Position numbers and translations under genes: made by a program. A stretch of 64,000 bases of DNA, taken from contig LUYM01000020.1 of assembly GCA_001603275.1 (NCBI GenBank), positions 124,001 to 188,000 on the forward strand, given 5' to 3'. Positions 8,357 to 15,479 of this stretch are shown here, one piece after another (the first letter of the stretch is position 1; each line of letters starts with the position of its first letter). The DNA comes from Actinomycetales bacterium Actino_02. Lineage in GTDB: Bacteria; Actinomycetota; Actinomycetes; Propionibacteriales; Propionibacteriaceae. The notes beneath the pieces were generated by a model. That model saw only the letters and a list, made by a program, of their open reading frames with translations. It did not search any database and had not been told where the DNA came from.

Positions 8357-8505
8357 CCGCCCGCCAGACCCGGATCATCGTCGCCCTCTGTGTGGTGCTC
8401 GTCTTCGTAGCCACCACCACCGTGCTCAACGCATGGCAAGAGATCGCCGACCAGCTCGCAGCATTGGCCGGTTGGCTGCCTGTGATCGGAGAGGGGCTGC
8501 GATGA
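8353..8505 (+). CDS. Single-span membrane peptide
   Basis: A 50-residue product starting at ATG 8353 (overlapping the preceding stop as ATGA) and ending at 8503-8505, where ATGA again starts the next gene. Residues 8-25 (IIVALCVVLVFVATTTVL) form one clear transmembrane helix. Both couplings make this short frame convincing. Function unknown. Confidence 0.6.
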   Translation: MTARQTRIIVALCVVLVFVATTTVLNAWQEIADQLAALAGWLPVIGEGLR

Positions 8506-8711
8506 GCGATGTAGTGACCCGCCTATACCGAACTCGCGGATATGTATGGCAGTCCATGATTCCCGCGATTGACCACGCCATCGCACTGGCCAGAGAGGCC
8601 GACTATGAGGCCGAGCGGGCATCCAACGCAGTGCAGGCTGGCATTCCTCCGGCATACCCACCGCTCGTGCTGATGCTGGCCGACGCTGCACCAGATGAGG
8701 CCAACTCATGA
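8502..8711 (+). CDS. Small hypothetical phage protein
   Basis: A 69-residue product coupled to both neighbours by ATGA overlaps. Mostly helical with an amphipathic stretch (MIPAIDHAIALAREADYEAE) and a Pro-rich turn. No family recognised. Confidence 0.55.
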   Translation: MSDVVTRLYRTRGYVWQSMIPAIDHAIALAREADYEAERASNAVQAGIPPAYPPLVLMLADAAPDEANS

Positions 8712-8893
8712 GCGCCCATCGCGCGAGCCTCGAACAGTGGCACGAGGTCGTCTCCGAAGTGATCGCCGACGGCAACGTCGAAGCGGTCCCCGGGATCCTC
8801 GTCTACATGGCCCTGGACGGCTGGGGGCATGAGGCCGAGGAGTTGCGCCGAACACTGATCGAAGCAACACGGTGGCCGTCGCTGAAGCACTGA
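8708..8893 (+). CDS. Small hypothetical phage protein
   Basis: A 61-residue product with helical segments (LEQWHEVVSEVIADG) starting at ATG 8708 in an ATGA overlap. No family recognised; part of the run of small early genes. Confidence 0.55.
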   Translation: MSAHRASLEQWHEVVSEVIADGNVEAVPGILVYMALDGWGHEAEELRRTLIEATRWPSLKH

Positions 8894-8900
8894 GCGCGGC

Positions 8901-9047
8901 ATGAACCCCGCCCGCGGTGTCGCCCGCTCCGGTCGCCACTGGTGGGCCTGCACCCGGCTGGACTGCGACGCCTACGAGTCCGGCCATCCGAACCTCGCCA
9001 TTGCCCTCGCGCGATGGCGCAAGCACGAAGAAGGACACCGACGATGA
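8901..9047 (+). CDS. Small phage protein with a CTRLDC motif
   Basis: A 48-residue basic product (8901-9047) containing HWWACTRLDCDAYESGHP and a helix ALARWRKHEEGH. The two Cys, two Trp and His could form a small zinc site. The stop overlaps the next ATG (ATGA at 9044-9047), supporting that it is translated. Confidence 0.55.
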   Translation: MNPARGVARSGRHWWACTRLDCDAYESGHPNLAIALARWRKHEEGHRR

Positions 9048-9766
9048 AGCTCCCGTACTGCTCCCGCTGCAACCAGCCGCGAACACCGGACCAGCTGCGC
9101 CGAGGCATCTGCGGCGCGTGTCGCCGGCACCGGTGCGAGAAGCACCAGCCTGGGTCCATCGGCTGCTACTGCCGCCATGGGTGCCGCTGCGATGCGTGCT
9201 GTGCGGCGCATTCACGGTCCTGCAAGAGGGCCACGGTCGGACTGTCGCGGATGGTCCCGGATGTCGGAGCCAGGCGTCGGCTCCAGGCTCTCTCTGCCAT
9301 CGGGTGGAGATTCAAGGATCTTGGGGATGAGTTGGGCATTAACCCGCGCAACCTTCAGCGCGTCCGCGCTGGACGGGCTGGAGGGCACATTCAGCGTGCC
9401 ACCGCACAGCGGATAGTCGATCTCTACGACCGGCTGTCGATGAAGCCTCCACCAGATAGCAGGTATGCCCGCGAGCGTCGAACCAAAGCGCGCGGTTACG
9501 GCTGGCTGCCGCCGCTCGCCTGGGACGACGGCACCGGGCCGCACGGCATCGACAACCCAGCGGCGACGCCGCATCCGATGATAGACGGCTTCCGAAAGCC
9601 CGCCGAGATGGCCGCCGAACTCCGCCACATCATCGACACCGACACCCCCGAGAACATCGCTCTACGGCTCGGATATGCGAGCCTCGCCAGCCTGTCGAAA
9701 ACGCTCGACCGGATCGGCGAACACGCACTAGCTCGGCGCATTGACCAAGGAAGAAGGGCCGCCTGA
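9044..9766 (+). CDS. Zinc-finger/HTH DNA-binding phage protein
   Basis: The 240-residue product has an N-terminal Cys-rich part (CSRCNQP, GICGACRRHRC, then HGCRCDACC; residues 6-50) likely to bind one or two zincs. A helix-turn-helix follows at about 82-107 (LQALSAIGWRFKDLGDELGI), then a region with ARERRTKARGYGWLPPLAWD found in many actinophage proteins of this type, and a second HTH-like segment near the C-terminus (ENIALRLGYASLASLSKTLD). A transcriptional regulator or replication accessory role is likely. It sits directly before the replication-initiator-like gene and overlaps it by one base. Confidence 0.7.
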   Translation: MKLPYCSRCNQPRTPDQLRRGICGACRRHRCEKHQPGSIGCYCRHGCRCDACCAAHSRSCKRATVGLSRMVPDVGARRRLQALSAIGWRFKDLGDELGINPRNLQRVRAGRAGGHIQRATAQRIVDLYDRLSMKPPPDSRYARERRTKARGYGWLPPLAWDDGTGPHGIDNPAATPHPMIDGFRKPAEMAAELRHIIDTDTPENIALRLGYASLASLSKTLDRIGEHALARRIDQGRRAA

Positions 9767-10122
9767 TGGCACGTATTCGGACGATCAAGCCCGAGTTCTG
9801 GGGGTCTCCTGAGGTGGCCGCGATGTGCCGTGACGCGAGGCTTCTGACGATCGGTTTGATCAGCTACAGCGACGATGACGGCAGATTTCTCGCGAACTTC
9901 GCGGCGATCGCTGGCTATGTATACCCGAACGACGACGACATCACGCCCCGGAAGCTCGGCCGATGGCTCGATGAAGTGGCCGCCACAGGCATGGTCGAAC
10001 TGTATGAGGATCGAGGAGTCAGATACGGGTATTTCCCCTCGTGGGGCAAGCATCAGGTGATCAACAAGAAGACGCCATCACGGCTGCCACCACCCCCGCC
10101 AACGACCTTGTTCGACGCCTGA
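9766..10122 (+). CDS. Replication-initiator-like winged-helix protein, shortened
   Basis: The 118 residues begin MARIRTIKPEFWGSPEVA and continue with DARLLTIGLISYSDDDGRF and a winged-helix part ending in VRYGYFPSWGKHQVINKK. This is the N-terminal DNA-binding domain found in many actinophage replication proteins, usually followed by a low-complexity tail. The frame stops at TGA 10120-10122 but stays open beyond it for about 90 codons, beginning PLPESSGSPTVV and a Ser-Gly repeat, which resembles the tail of relatives. A nonsense mutation or natural shortening is likely; the folded domain itself is complete. Confidence 0.65.
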   Translation: MARIRTIKPEFWGSPEVAAMCRDARLLTIGLISYSDDDGRFLANFAAIAGYVYPNDDDITPRKLGRWLDEVAATGMVELYEDRGVRYGYFPSWGKHQVINKKTPSRLPPPPPTTLFDA

Positions 10123-10395
10123 CCACTCCCGGAAAGCTCCGGTAGTCCGACGGTAGTAACACCTCTCCGACTCCCGCCCGGAAGTGGAAGTGGAAGTGGA
10201 AGTGGAGAGGGAAAGTGGAACCGGAAGCTCGCGCGCACCTTCGGTGCTTGCGTACCAACTGCTCTTCGAGCAGTTGGATCGAATACCCCTACCGAACTCT
10301 GTAGGTGGTACAGACCCAGCTTACGTTTAGCAATTCACCACAGACCGTGCGCGCGAAATCGTGTGCGGTCTTTCGCATGCAAGGAGGAATGAGAA
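10123..10395 (+). other. Gap with former tail coding region and hairpins
   Basis: No intact gene. Bases 10123 to about 10230 read in frame with the preceding gene and look like its disordered tail. Farther on are three hairpins: a perfect 10-bp stem with 3-nt loop (10255-10264 with 10268-10277), a short one (about 10290-10309), and a 12-bp stem with wobble pairs ending in CTTTCG near 10372, which may act as terminator. A strong ribosome site (AAGGAGG) ends the gap. Confidence 0.5.
10180..10203 (+). repeat. Hexamer tandem repeat (GGAAGT)4
   Basis: Four perfect copies of GGAAGT, followed by a degenerate GGAGAG. In the extended frame of the preceding gene it encodes Ser-Gly repeats. Such repeats are prone to slippage, but changes by whole units keep the frame. 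Confidence 0.85.
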
Positions 10396-10605
10396 ATGGC
10401 GAAGCAGAAGAACGTGGCCGATATGCATCCAAGCGAAATGCTTGGTGAGGCGATGGCCGTCCGGAACATCTTGGCGAAGGCTGACCTGAGTTCGTTCGCC
10501 GAGATGGACGCGAGGATGCAGGTCATCCAGGCGGACGCCCTGATCAGCATCGCCGACTCGCTGGCCCGGATCGCGAGAGCGCTGGAGGTGGCGAATCATG
10601 CCTGA
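10396..10605 (+). CDS. Small helical hypothetical protein
   Basis: A 69-residue product preceded by GCAAGGAGG at 10380-10388. It is strongly helical (MLGEAMAVRNILAKADLSSF and DALISIADSLARIARALEV) with heptad-like spacing, suggesting a small coiled-coil protein. It starts a new run of overlapping genes after the hairpin-containing gap. Confidence 0.6.
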   Translation: MAKQKNVADMHPSEMLGEAMAVRNILAKADLSSFAEMDARMQVIQADALISIADSLARIARALEVANHA

Positions 10606-10822
10606 GTTGACGATGCGAGCCAGTGGCGCCGCCGTGTTCATCGCCCCTGCGGGCACCCCACTCCGGGCCAGGTTCTGGCTGCCGACCCGTCGAACTCCAA
10701 CCACTCGCGGCCGAGACAAGCGCCGCCGAATGGCCACGTTCTTCAACCCTCACCGCGTGCCGAAGAGATGGCGCCGGATCGGATACGTCACCAACATCAC
10801 TCTGGGAGCTGACCATGCCTGA
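10598..10822 (+). CDS. Small basic hypothetical protein
   Basis: A 74-residue, very basic product (TRRTPTTRGRDKRRRMATFF) overlapping both neighbours by 8 bases. Nucleic-acid binding is possible. No family recognised. Confidence 0.5.
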   Translation: MPELTMRASGAAVFIAPAGTPLRARFWLPTRRTPTTRGRDKRRRMATFFNPHRVPKRWRRIGYVTNITLGADHA

Positions 10823-11471
10823 CCTGCTTACCGACGACCAGCTGTGTGAACTCGAAGCGCTGGCCGAGAAGCACCTGCTGAACCCCTACCACGCCTGCGG
10901 TGGCTCAGAGACCGAGAACATGGAGATCCTCAACGCAGTGGCGCGTCTCGCGCACGCCGTCCCGTCGCTGCTGCACGAGATCGCCCTGAGCCGGCAGTCC
11001 GAGGCGTACGACCAGGAGGCTGCCGATGTCGAGCGGCGAACTCTGCGGGCTGAGGTCGAGCAGTTGGCCCGATGGAAGGCCGAAGCCCTGCTGGTGATGA
11101 CCGGGCTGCAGGATCTCGGCAAGGCGCTCAACGTGCCTCTCGGATCTCCGATCACCGGCGAGACCGCAGCCAAGGCCGCCATGGATCTGCGCACCGCTCT
11201 GGACGAGGAGCGCGCCCGATCGGCCCGCTACGCCCAGCGGATCGCCGACCAGTCCCGCACGATGCAGAACGCGCTCGACGTGGCCATCAAGGAGACCGAA
11301 GCGAACGTCGGCGCGATGCTCGATCGGTTGGTCGCGCTGGCCGAGGTTGGCGAGGACGGCAAGACGACCTACCGCCACAACCACGGGCCAATCGCCGACC
11401 GCGGCAAGTACGTCGACTGCCCGGCCTGCTGGGCCGAGTCGATCCTGAAGGCGATCGGAGGTGATGAGTGA
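10815..11471 (+). CDS. Coiled-coil hypothetical protein with a terminal CPAC motif
   Basis: The 218-residue acidic protein is mostly helical (residues 60-175). The C-terminal end carries YRHNHG and VDCPACW, a possible zinc site of two His and two Cys. Similar proteins in actinophages are unannotated. The stop overlaps the next ATG (TGATG). Confidence 0.6.
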   Translation: MPDLLTDDQLCELEALAEKHLLNPYHACGGSETENMEILNAVARLAHAVPSLLHEIALSRQSEAYDQEAADVERRTLRAEVEQLARWKAEALLVMTGLQDLGKALNVPLGSPITGETAAKAAMDLRTALDEERARSARYAQRIADQSRTMQNALDVAIKETEANVGAMLDRLVALAEVGEDGKTTYRHNHGPIADRGKYVDCPACWAESILKAIGGDE

Positions 11472-11896
11472 TGGCCCTGATTCCAGACCGCGACCTCACC
11501 GCCGCCGCAGCGCTCATCACCAAAGCCGCCGCTCGGGTGGCCAAGGCCGAGCGAGACCTCGAAGTCGAACGCAGGCGCCGTGCGGAAATCTGGCGCGAGC
11601 GAAACGAACTGGTTGAGCGTGCCGAGAAGGCTGAGGCTGAGATTGCCCGCCTGGTGCGCGAGGGTGAGTGGGCTCAGGGTGTGGCTGCAGTGACGCCTTG
11701 CTCTTGCTCTGCCCAGCGCGCTCGCGCCGAGAAGGCTGAGGCGGCCTTGCGTGATTTGGCCGACCACGGCACCCGTCACGACCTCAACCCCACCATGCCC
11801 GGTGGAAATGAGGGGATGACCCATCTGCTGCGCTACATCGAGCGCATGGACCAAGCAGTGCGAGACCGCGCGCGCGCAGCCCTGGACGGTGAGTGA
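11471..11896 (+). CDS. Coiled-coil hypothetical protein
   Basis: The 141-residue product starts at ATG 11471, sharing one base with the previous stop; a GTG at 11468 is the alternative. Residues 12-65 form a continuous charged coiled coil, a second helix follows a CSC motif. No family recognised. The composition resembles the preceding protein, so the two may have arisen by duplication. Confidence 0.55.
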   Translation: MALIPDRDLTAAAALITKAAARVAKAERDLEVERRRRAEIWRERNELVERAEKAEAEIARLVREGEWAQGVAAVTPCSCSAQRARAEKAEAALRDLADHGTRHDLNPTMPGGNEGMTHLLRYIERMDQAVRDRARAALDGE

Positions 11897-12171
11897 TGGC
11901 CGACCACCTGACCGAGATGCAGCTTGCTGCTGCTGAGGCTCACGACCTGCTCATGCGCTGGCAGTTGATCCGCGTCCGGCTCCACAACAAGCTCACGATC
12001 GAGACGGTCGCTGAGTGCCTGGGCTGGTCCGAGGATGACGTGATCGAAATCGAGAGCGTCACTGCGAACCCGACCCTGGGTGAGCTTCGCCGCTACGCCT
12101 TTGCTGTCGGCGCGCTGATGACTCGCGACGTGGTGCCCGAGATCATCGCCGAGCCTGAGGACGGTGAGTGA
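11896..12171 (+). CDS. Xre-type helix-turn-helix protein
   Basis: The 91-residue product has a HTH at about residues 34-60 (LTIETVAECLGWSEDDVIEI) followed by TLGELRRYAFAVGA, the arrangement of short XRE-type regulators. A small transcription factor is likely, although no antitoxin-like partner is visible. It overlaps both neighbours by one base. Confidence 0.65.
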   Translation: MADHLTEMQLAAAEAHDLLMRWQLIRVRLHNKLTIETVAECLGWSEDDVIEIESVTANPTLGELRRYAFAVGALMTRDVVPEIIAEPEDGE

Positions 12172-12365
12172 TGGCCCGCCGAGACAAGCACGCCGCCCGC
12201 TTCGGTGCCGCCTACACGCTGCCACGGCTCGAGCGGGCACTTGCCAGCTTCGGCGTGCGAGTGGTGCCGTGGCAGACCCGGTTTCTTCGCTACGCGCTCG
12301 AAAATCCATCCATCACCTCAGCCGCATGGTTGAGCCGAAGACGCTCCCGAAGCGGGTGGCACTGA
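12171..12365 (+). CDS. Small basic hypothetical protein
   Basis: A 64-residue basic product linked to its neighbours by TGATG overlaps on both sides. It contains LERALASFGVRVVPWQTRFL, a likely helix-strand segment. No family recognised. Confidence 0.45.
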   Translation: MARRDKHAARFGAAYTLPRLERALASFGVRVVPWQTRFLRYALENPSITSAAWLSRRRSRSGWH

Positions 12366-12490
12366 TGTGTGGCCCGTGCACCGTCCGCGACCACAAGGGC
12401 TGCATCGAGCGGATTCCCAGCGATCCCCGGTGGCGCTGCGTCTGCGCCGAGAACCATCACCACGGGAGGCTCGATGAAGGATCTCGCTGA
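12365..12490 (+). CDS. 41-residue zinc-ribbon-like peptide
   Basis: Starts at ATG 12365, sharing a base with the preceding stop, and overlaps the next gene. It has MCGPC near the start, then C, and RWRCVCAENHHHG near the end: five Cys and three His in 41 residues, suggesting a minimal zinc ribbon. Short, so translation is not certain. Confidence 0.45.
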   Translation: MCGPCTVRDHKGCIERIPSDPRWRCVCAENHHHGRLDEGSR

Positions 12491-12608
12491 AGTTCTGGCG
12501 ATCACCTATCTCGCCGCCGGCCTCGCTCTCACGATTTCCGGCCGAATCGACGTTGGCCGCGCCTACACCCTGGCCGGCCTCCATAACGCCCGCATCGCTC
12601 ACCACTGA
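12474..12608 (+). CDS. Small membrane peptide
   Basis: A 44-residue product preceded by GGGAGG. Residues 5-22 (AEVLAITYLAAGLALTIS) form one hydrophobic helix. It overlaps the previous gene by 17 bases. Function unknown. Confidence 0.5.
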   Translation: MKDLAEVLAITYLAAGLALTISGRIDVGRAYTLAGLHNARIAHH

Positions 12609-12645
12609 GCGATCGAGCATCACCCCACTACCTCAAGGAGATCCC

Positions 12646-13587
12646 TTGACCACTCGCTCATGCCCGAAATGCAAGGGCCAGTCCCGCGACGGCTTCCTGT
12701 GCTACTCGTGCGTTCGCGCCACGAAGAAGGCTCTCGACCGCATCGCCGACCTCTGGCCGGCGCTGCAAGAGACCATCACCAGGCGCGACCGGACACAGCC
12801 AGCATCGGAGGTTCGCGCCCAGACGATCTACGGGCCGCTGCCGTTCCGTGATGCACCGTCACGGGTCGCGGCTGAAGTGCGCAACGACCTGGTCGGCTGG
12901 GTGCGGATCAGCATCGACGAGCTCGGCGCTGACGTGCCGCGAGACACCATCCCCGGCCTGTGCCGGGCGCTGTCGTCGTCGGCTCACCAGCTGCGCAAGC
13001 ATGAGGCTGCGGCCGAGTGGGCCGAGTCGATCGCCGGCGACATGGCAAGGATCGTCCGGGCGGTCGACCTCACCGACCGTCGGGCGCCGGCCGGCCCTTG
13101 CCCTGAGCGCACCGAGGATGGCGAGCCGTGCGGCGGAGTCATTGTCGCGGTGTATCCCGTCGACGAGCGGGTCTCGCCGTGGATGGAGTGCACCAAGTCA
13201 GATCCGGGAACCGACATCTGTGGCGGAGTGTGGGACGCGACCGAGTGGCGATCGCTGGGGCCGCGGATCCTTGCGCGCAAGGCTCAGATCGACGGCCAGA
13301 AGGCTCGGCCCAAGGCCGATCTGTCGCTGATCGAGTGGCCGGCCGAGGTGCCGGCCGAGGTGACGCCGATCTCAATCGCTGACGCCGCGGTGATCTACGG
13401 CGTCCCACCGGGGACCATCAGGGGGTGGCTGCACGACAAGCGCCTCACGAAGTACCCAATGGCTGCGGGCCTGTCCACACCGGGCAGGCCCGTTACTGTT
13501 GGCGTCGATCCTGAGCAAGTGGCCCGGCTGGCCGCCGAGCGCAAGGCAGAGCTCGAGCGCGTGAGGACGAGAGGGGAGCGGGAATGA
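12646..13587 (+). CDS. Zinc-finger and MerR-like HTH phage protein
   Basis: The best start is TTG 12646, 5 nt after AAGGAG; no ATG is near. The 313-residue protein begins with a zinc finger (CPKCKG, CYSCVR), then a helical region, then a second Cys-rich part (residues 142-190: CPERTEDGEPCGG, CTKSD, CGG). The C-terminus has a MerR-type HTH (SIADAAVIYGVPPGTIRGWL). This layout occurs in actinophage regulatory or replication proteins. It is the last clear early gene before the lipoprotein. Confidence 0.65.
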   Translation: MTTRSCPKCKGQSRDGFLCYSCVRATKKALDRIADLWPALQETITRRDRTQPASEVRAQTIYGPLPFRDAPSRVAAEVRNDLVGWVRISIDELGADVPRDTIPGLCRALSSSAHQLRKHEAAAEWAESIAGDMARIVRAVDLTDRRAPAGPCPERTEDGEPCGGVIVAVYPVDERVSPWMECTKSDPGTDICGGVWDATEWRSLGPRILARKAQIDGQKARPKADLSLIEWPAEVPAEVTPISIADAAVIYGVPPGTIRGWLHDKRLTKYPMAAGLSTPGRPVTVGVDPEQVARLAAERKAELERVRTRGERE

Positions 13588-13704
13588 GCCTGACCTGCAC
13601 GACTCAGCGGCCAGAAGCAGGACGTCCCACAGGATTGGCTATGCGGGTGATCGTCACCGGCATAGGGTCGATGGTGCTGACGTGCGACCTGAGAATGAGG
13701 ACCG

Positions 13705-14214
13705 ATGAAGAGACTAATAGTGGCCGTTGCGGCCACTCTGGCGCTGGCCGGGTGTTCGGCGTCCGGATCGCCGGCAGACTCGCCCAAGCCCTCGGCACGC
13801 GTAACCTCCGCCGCACCCTCGTCGATCGCCACCACCGCGATCACCGCGTCCCCGCCGGCCGCCCCTGAGTTTGTCGTCACTATCGACGGCTCACACAAGA
13901 CGAAGGACTTTGACGGAAAGCCGGCGCTCGTCGTCGATTACACCTTCAAGAACCACAGCGAGGAAGGTGCGACATTCATCGTGGCGATCTTGGCCAAGGC
14001 GTTCCAGAATGGCGTTCAGCTGGAGTCTGCGTTCGTCGTGGATGACAGGAAGTACAACCCTGGCCAGGGCATGAAGGAGATCAAGCCGGGGGCGTCGATC
14101 AAGGTACAGGCGGCCTATGTGCTCGCTGGGAAGTCGGATGTGTCGATCGAGGTGTCTGAATCGCTCAGCTTCGACGACTCACTGATTGCCAGCAAGACCA
14201 TCAAGGTCAAGTAG
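13705..14214 (+). CDS. DUF5067 lipoprotein, possible lysogenic conversion factor
   Basis: The 169-residue product has a lipoprotein signal peptide with lipobox LAGC (Cys17), a Ser/Ala/Thr/Pro-rich linker to about residue 50, and a beta-sandwich domain of DUF5067 type (VVDYTFKNHSEEGATFIVAI, KAFQNGVQLE, IKPGASIKVQAAYVL). DUF5067 proteins occur as surface lipoproteins in Gram-positive bacteria and phages. In a prophage a lipoprotein could block superinfection or change the lysogen's surface. It is separated by 117 nt from the early genes, so it may have its own promoter, but I saw none with good boxes. It converges on the leftward cassette. Confidence 0.75.
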   Translation: MKRLIVAVAATLALAGCSASGSPADSPKPSARVTSAAPSSIATTAITASPPAAPEFVVTIDGSHKTKDFDGKPALVVDYTFKNHSEEGATFIVAILAKAFQNGVQLESAFVVDDRKYNPGQGMKEIKPGASIKVQAAYVLAGKSDVSIEVSESLSFDDSLIASKTIKVK

Positions 14215-14226
14215 GGGCCCGGCGGG

Positions 14227-14457
14227 TCAGCGCTCGGGCTTGGCCCGCCAGTTGCCCGAGCCGGGCCGATCGTCAAGCCACTTCTGCAGCCGTGCGGCGT
14301 CCCATAGCGGCGTGCGCTTGTCGGGCCATTCCTCGACTGGCCGGCGCAGATCGAGCCCCGTCTTGCGCAGCTTGGCCATGCGCGATTGGAAACCTGCCTG
14401 CGTGACTCCGGCGAGCTTGGCCGCCTCAGACGACGTCAACGGCCGCCGGCGACTCAC
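14227..14457 (-). CDS. Small HTH (excisionase-like) protein
   Basis: The 76-residue basic product has a helix-turn-helix near its N-terminus (LTSSEAAKLAGVTQAGFQSR) followed by a wing-like segment (TPLWDAARLQKWLDD), as in excisionase and MerR-like small proteins. It overlaps the upstream gene by 4 bases. It is the last gene of the shorter leftward unit. A regulator or directionality factor is plausible. Confidence 0.6.
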   Translation of the reverse strand: MSRRRPLTSSEAAKLAGVTQAGFQSRMAKLRKTGLDLRRPVEEWPDKRTPLWDAARLQKWLDDRPGSGNWRAKPER

Positions 14458-14729
14458 CGGATCACCTGGCAGCGACCATCAGGGCTGAGGGTGTAGGCGT
14501 CGAAGATCATCGAATCGAGCGGGACGCGGTAGTGCTGCTCGCCGTCGGGAAACTCGTCATCGAGTTCGGCGGCATCCTCCGGCACGCGAAGTTCGATGAT
14601 CGCCTCACCGAAGCCGGTGGGATGGCCGTTCGGCCGGGTCGATGCGCAGGCGGTCGGGCCATCCAGTGCGCCGGCGCGGAGGATCGCCTCTGCGGCCTCG
14701 ACGGTCGTGCGGTGGTAGAGCGTGAGCAT
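14454..14729 (-). CDS. Small protein with YHRTT motif (ART-like?)
   Basis: From ATG 14729 the product is 91 residues; GGGAAGGA precedes it at good distance. A GTG at 14756 overlaps the stop of the upstream reading frame and would add nine residues. The N-terminus LTLYHRTTVEAAEAILRAG resembles the first strand and helix of ADP-ribosyltransferase/RNA 2'-phosphotransferase folds, found in a family of small mobile-element proteins. The rest of that fold is partly present (FGEAIIELRVP). Activity cannot be claimed. Confidence 0.55.
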   Translation of the reverse strand: MLTLYHRTTVEAAEAILRAGALDGPTACASTRPNGHPTGFGEAIIELRVPEDAAELDDEFPDGEQHYRVPLDSMIFDAYTLSPDGRCQVIR

Positions 14730-14752
14730 CGGGCGATCCTTCCCGGTAGTGG

Positions 14753-14951
14753 TCACTCCGCGAGATCCACGGAGACGTTGAGGTAGGCCTCCTCCTCGCC
14801 GATGTACTCGCCGCGGTGGAGCTTGGACTCGAGGTCTTCGCAGACCTGCAGCACCTCGGCGGGAGCCTCAGGGTTGAGCGACTTCAGGGTTTCGGCGATC
14901 GCGTAGCGGTCGGCCGTGGTGGTGGTCGGTGATCGCGTAGGTTCCGGACAT
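14753..14951 (-). pseudogene. Frameshifted small gene, first of the short leftward unit
   Basis: A good ATG (14951) reads MSGTYAI and then leaves the coding frame. The continuing coding frame, one base off, reads ADRYAIAETLKSLNPEAPAE and goes to TGA 14753-14755, which overlaps the next gene's GTG. The sequence TACGCGATC occurs twice, 34 bp apart (at 14931-14939 and 14897-14905). Removing one copy and the intervening bases restores a single 54-codon frame from the ATG. So a 34-bp insertion or duplication probably broke the gene; a sequencing difference or translational frameshift is the alternative. Confidence 0.5.
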
Positions 14952-14995
14952 TTCAGGTCTTCTCTCTGGTGGTCTCGCGGTGTTGCGATAGCTCA

Positions 14996-15024
14996 ATGAT
15001 GACGCGTTAGCGCGTCATTGTCAA
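14996..15024 (-). promoter_or_regulatory. Leftward promoter with palindromic operator (copy 1)
   Basis: On the minus strand TTGACA (15024-15019) and CATCAT (15001-14996) are 17 bp apart. The spacer holds the palindrome ATGACGCG-ttag-CGCGTCAT (14999-15018). Almost the same promoter-operator occurs at 18236-18264, matching in 16 of 18 palindrome bases, so a common repressor is likely. The -35 lies in the last codons of the upstream gene. It would drive the genes from 14951 to 14227. Confidence 0.65.
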
Positions 15025-15435
15025 CGGGTTGATCGAACGAGTTTCCTCCTGGGCCATCCAGAAGCCGAGCCGCCAGGCATTGACGCCCTGTCGGCGCGTG
15101 GCTCGGTCGACCGACAGGGCGAACCATGGGCGAAGCGCGAGAATCAGCCACGCGGGCCAGTCGCCAGCTGAGCGGGGCAGGGTGCCGTCCGCGCCATGGT
15201 CGTAGCCGTCCATGCCGAGCGAGCGGACGAAGACGTCCGGCGACTCGTCGGCGGTCGGTCGGTGCCAGCCGGTGCCCGACCATGCGATGCGGGGTTCCGG
15301 CTTCAGTCCGGACCAGAACGCCCGGAGCGTGCTCGAGGCGATGTGGGCGGCGCGGCGGATCCGCCAGGCGGCCGGGGTGCGGCCGGGAACGGCGGTGCCG
15401 GGGACGGGCGGCGGGTAGCTGTGCAGGTTGGGCAT
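15007..15435 (-). CDS. Hypothetical protein, last gene of the long leftward unit
   Basis: The ATG at 15435 lies behind GAGAGGAA. The 142-residue basic product contains many Trp (AWRIRRAAHIASSTLRAFWS, GDWPAWLILALRPWFALSVD); one moderately hydrophobic helix at about residues 95-115 might touch the membrane. No family recognised. The second leftward promoter overlaps its 3' end. Confidence 0.6.
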   Translation of the reverse strand: MPNLHSYPPPVPGTAVPGRTPAAWRIRRAAHIASSTLRAFWSGLKPEPRIAWSGTGWHRPTADESPDVFVRSLGMDGYDHGADGTLPRSAGDWPAWLILALRPWFALSVDRATRRQGVNAWRLGFWMAQEETRSINPLTMTR

Positions 15436-15479
15436 GGTTGGCTTCCTCTCGGGGTTGTGGTTGGTTGCGGGTGGTGGTC

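Noticed and set aside
13584-13868. Open frame of 94 codons overlapping the DUF5067 lipoprotein
   Set aside because: It starts in an ATGA overlap with the previous gene, but the protein is low-complexity, Arg/Gly-rich, and most of it is an out-of-frame reading of the lipoprotein gene.
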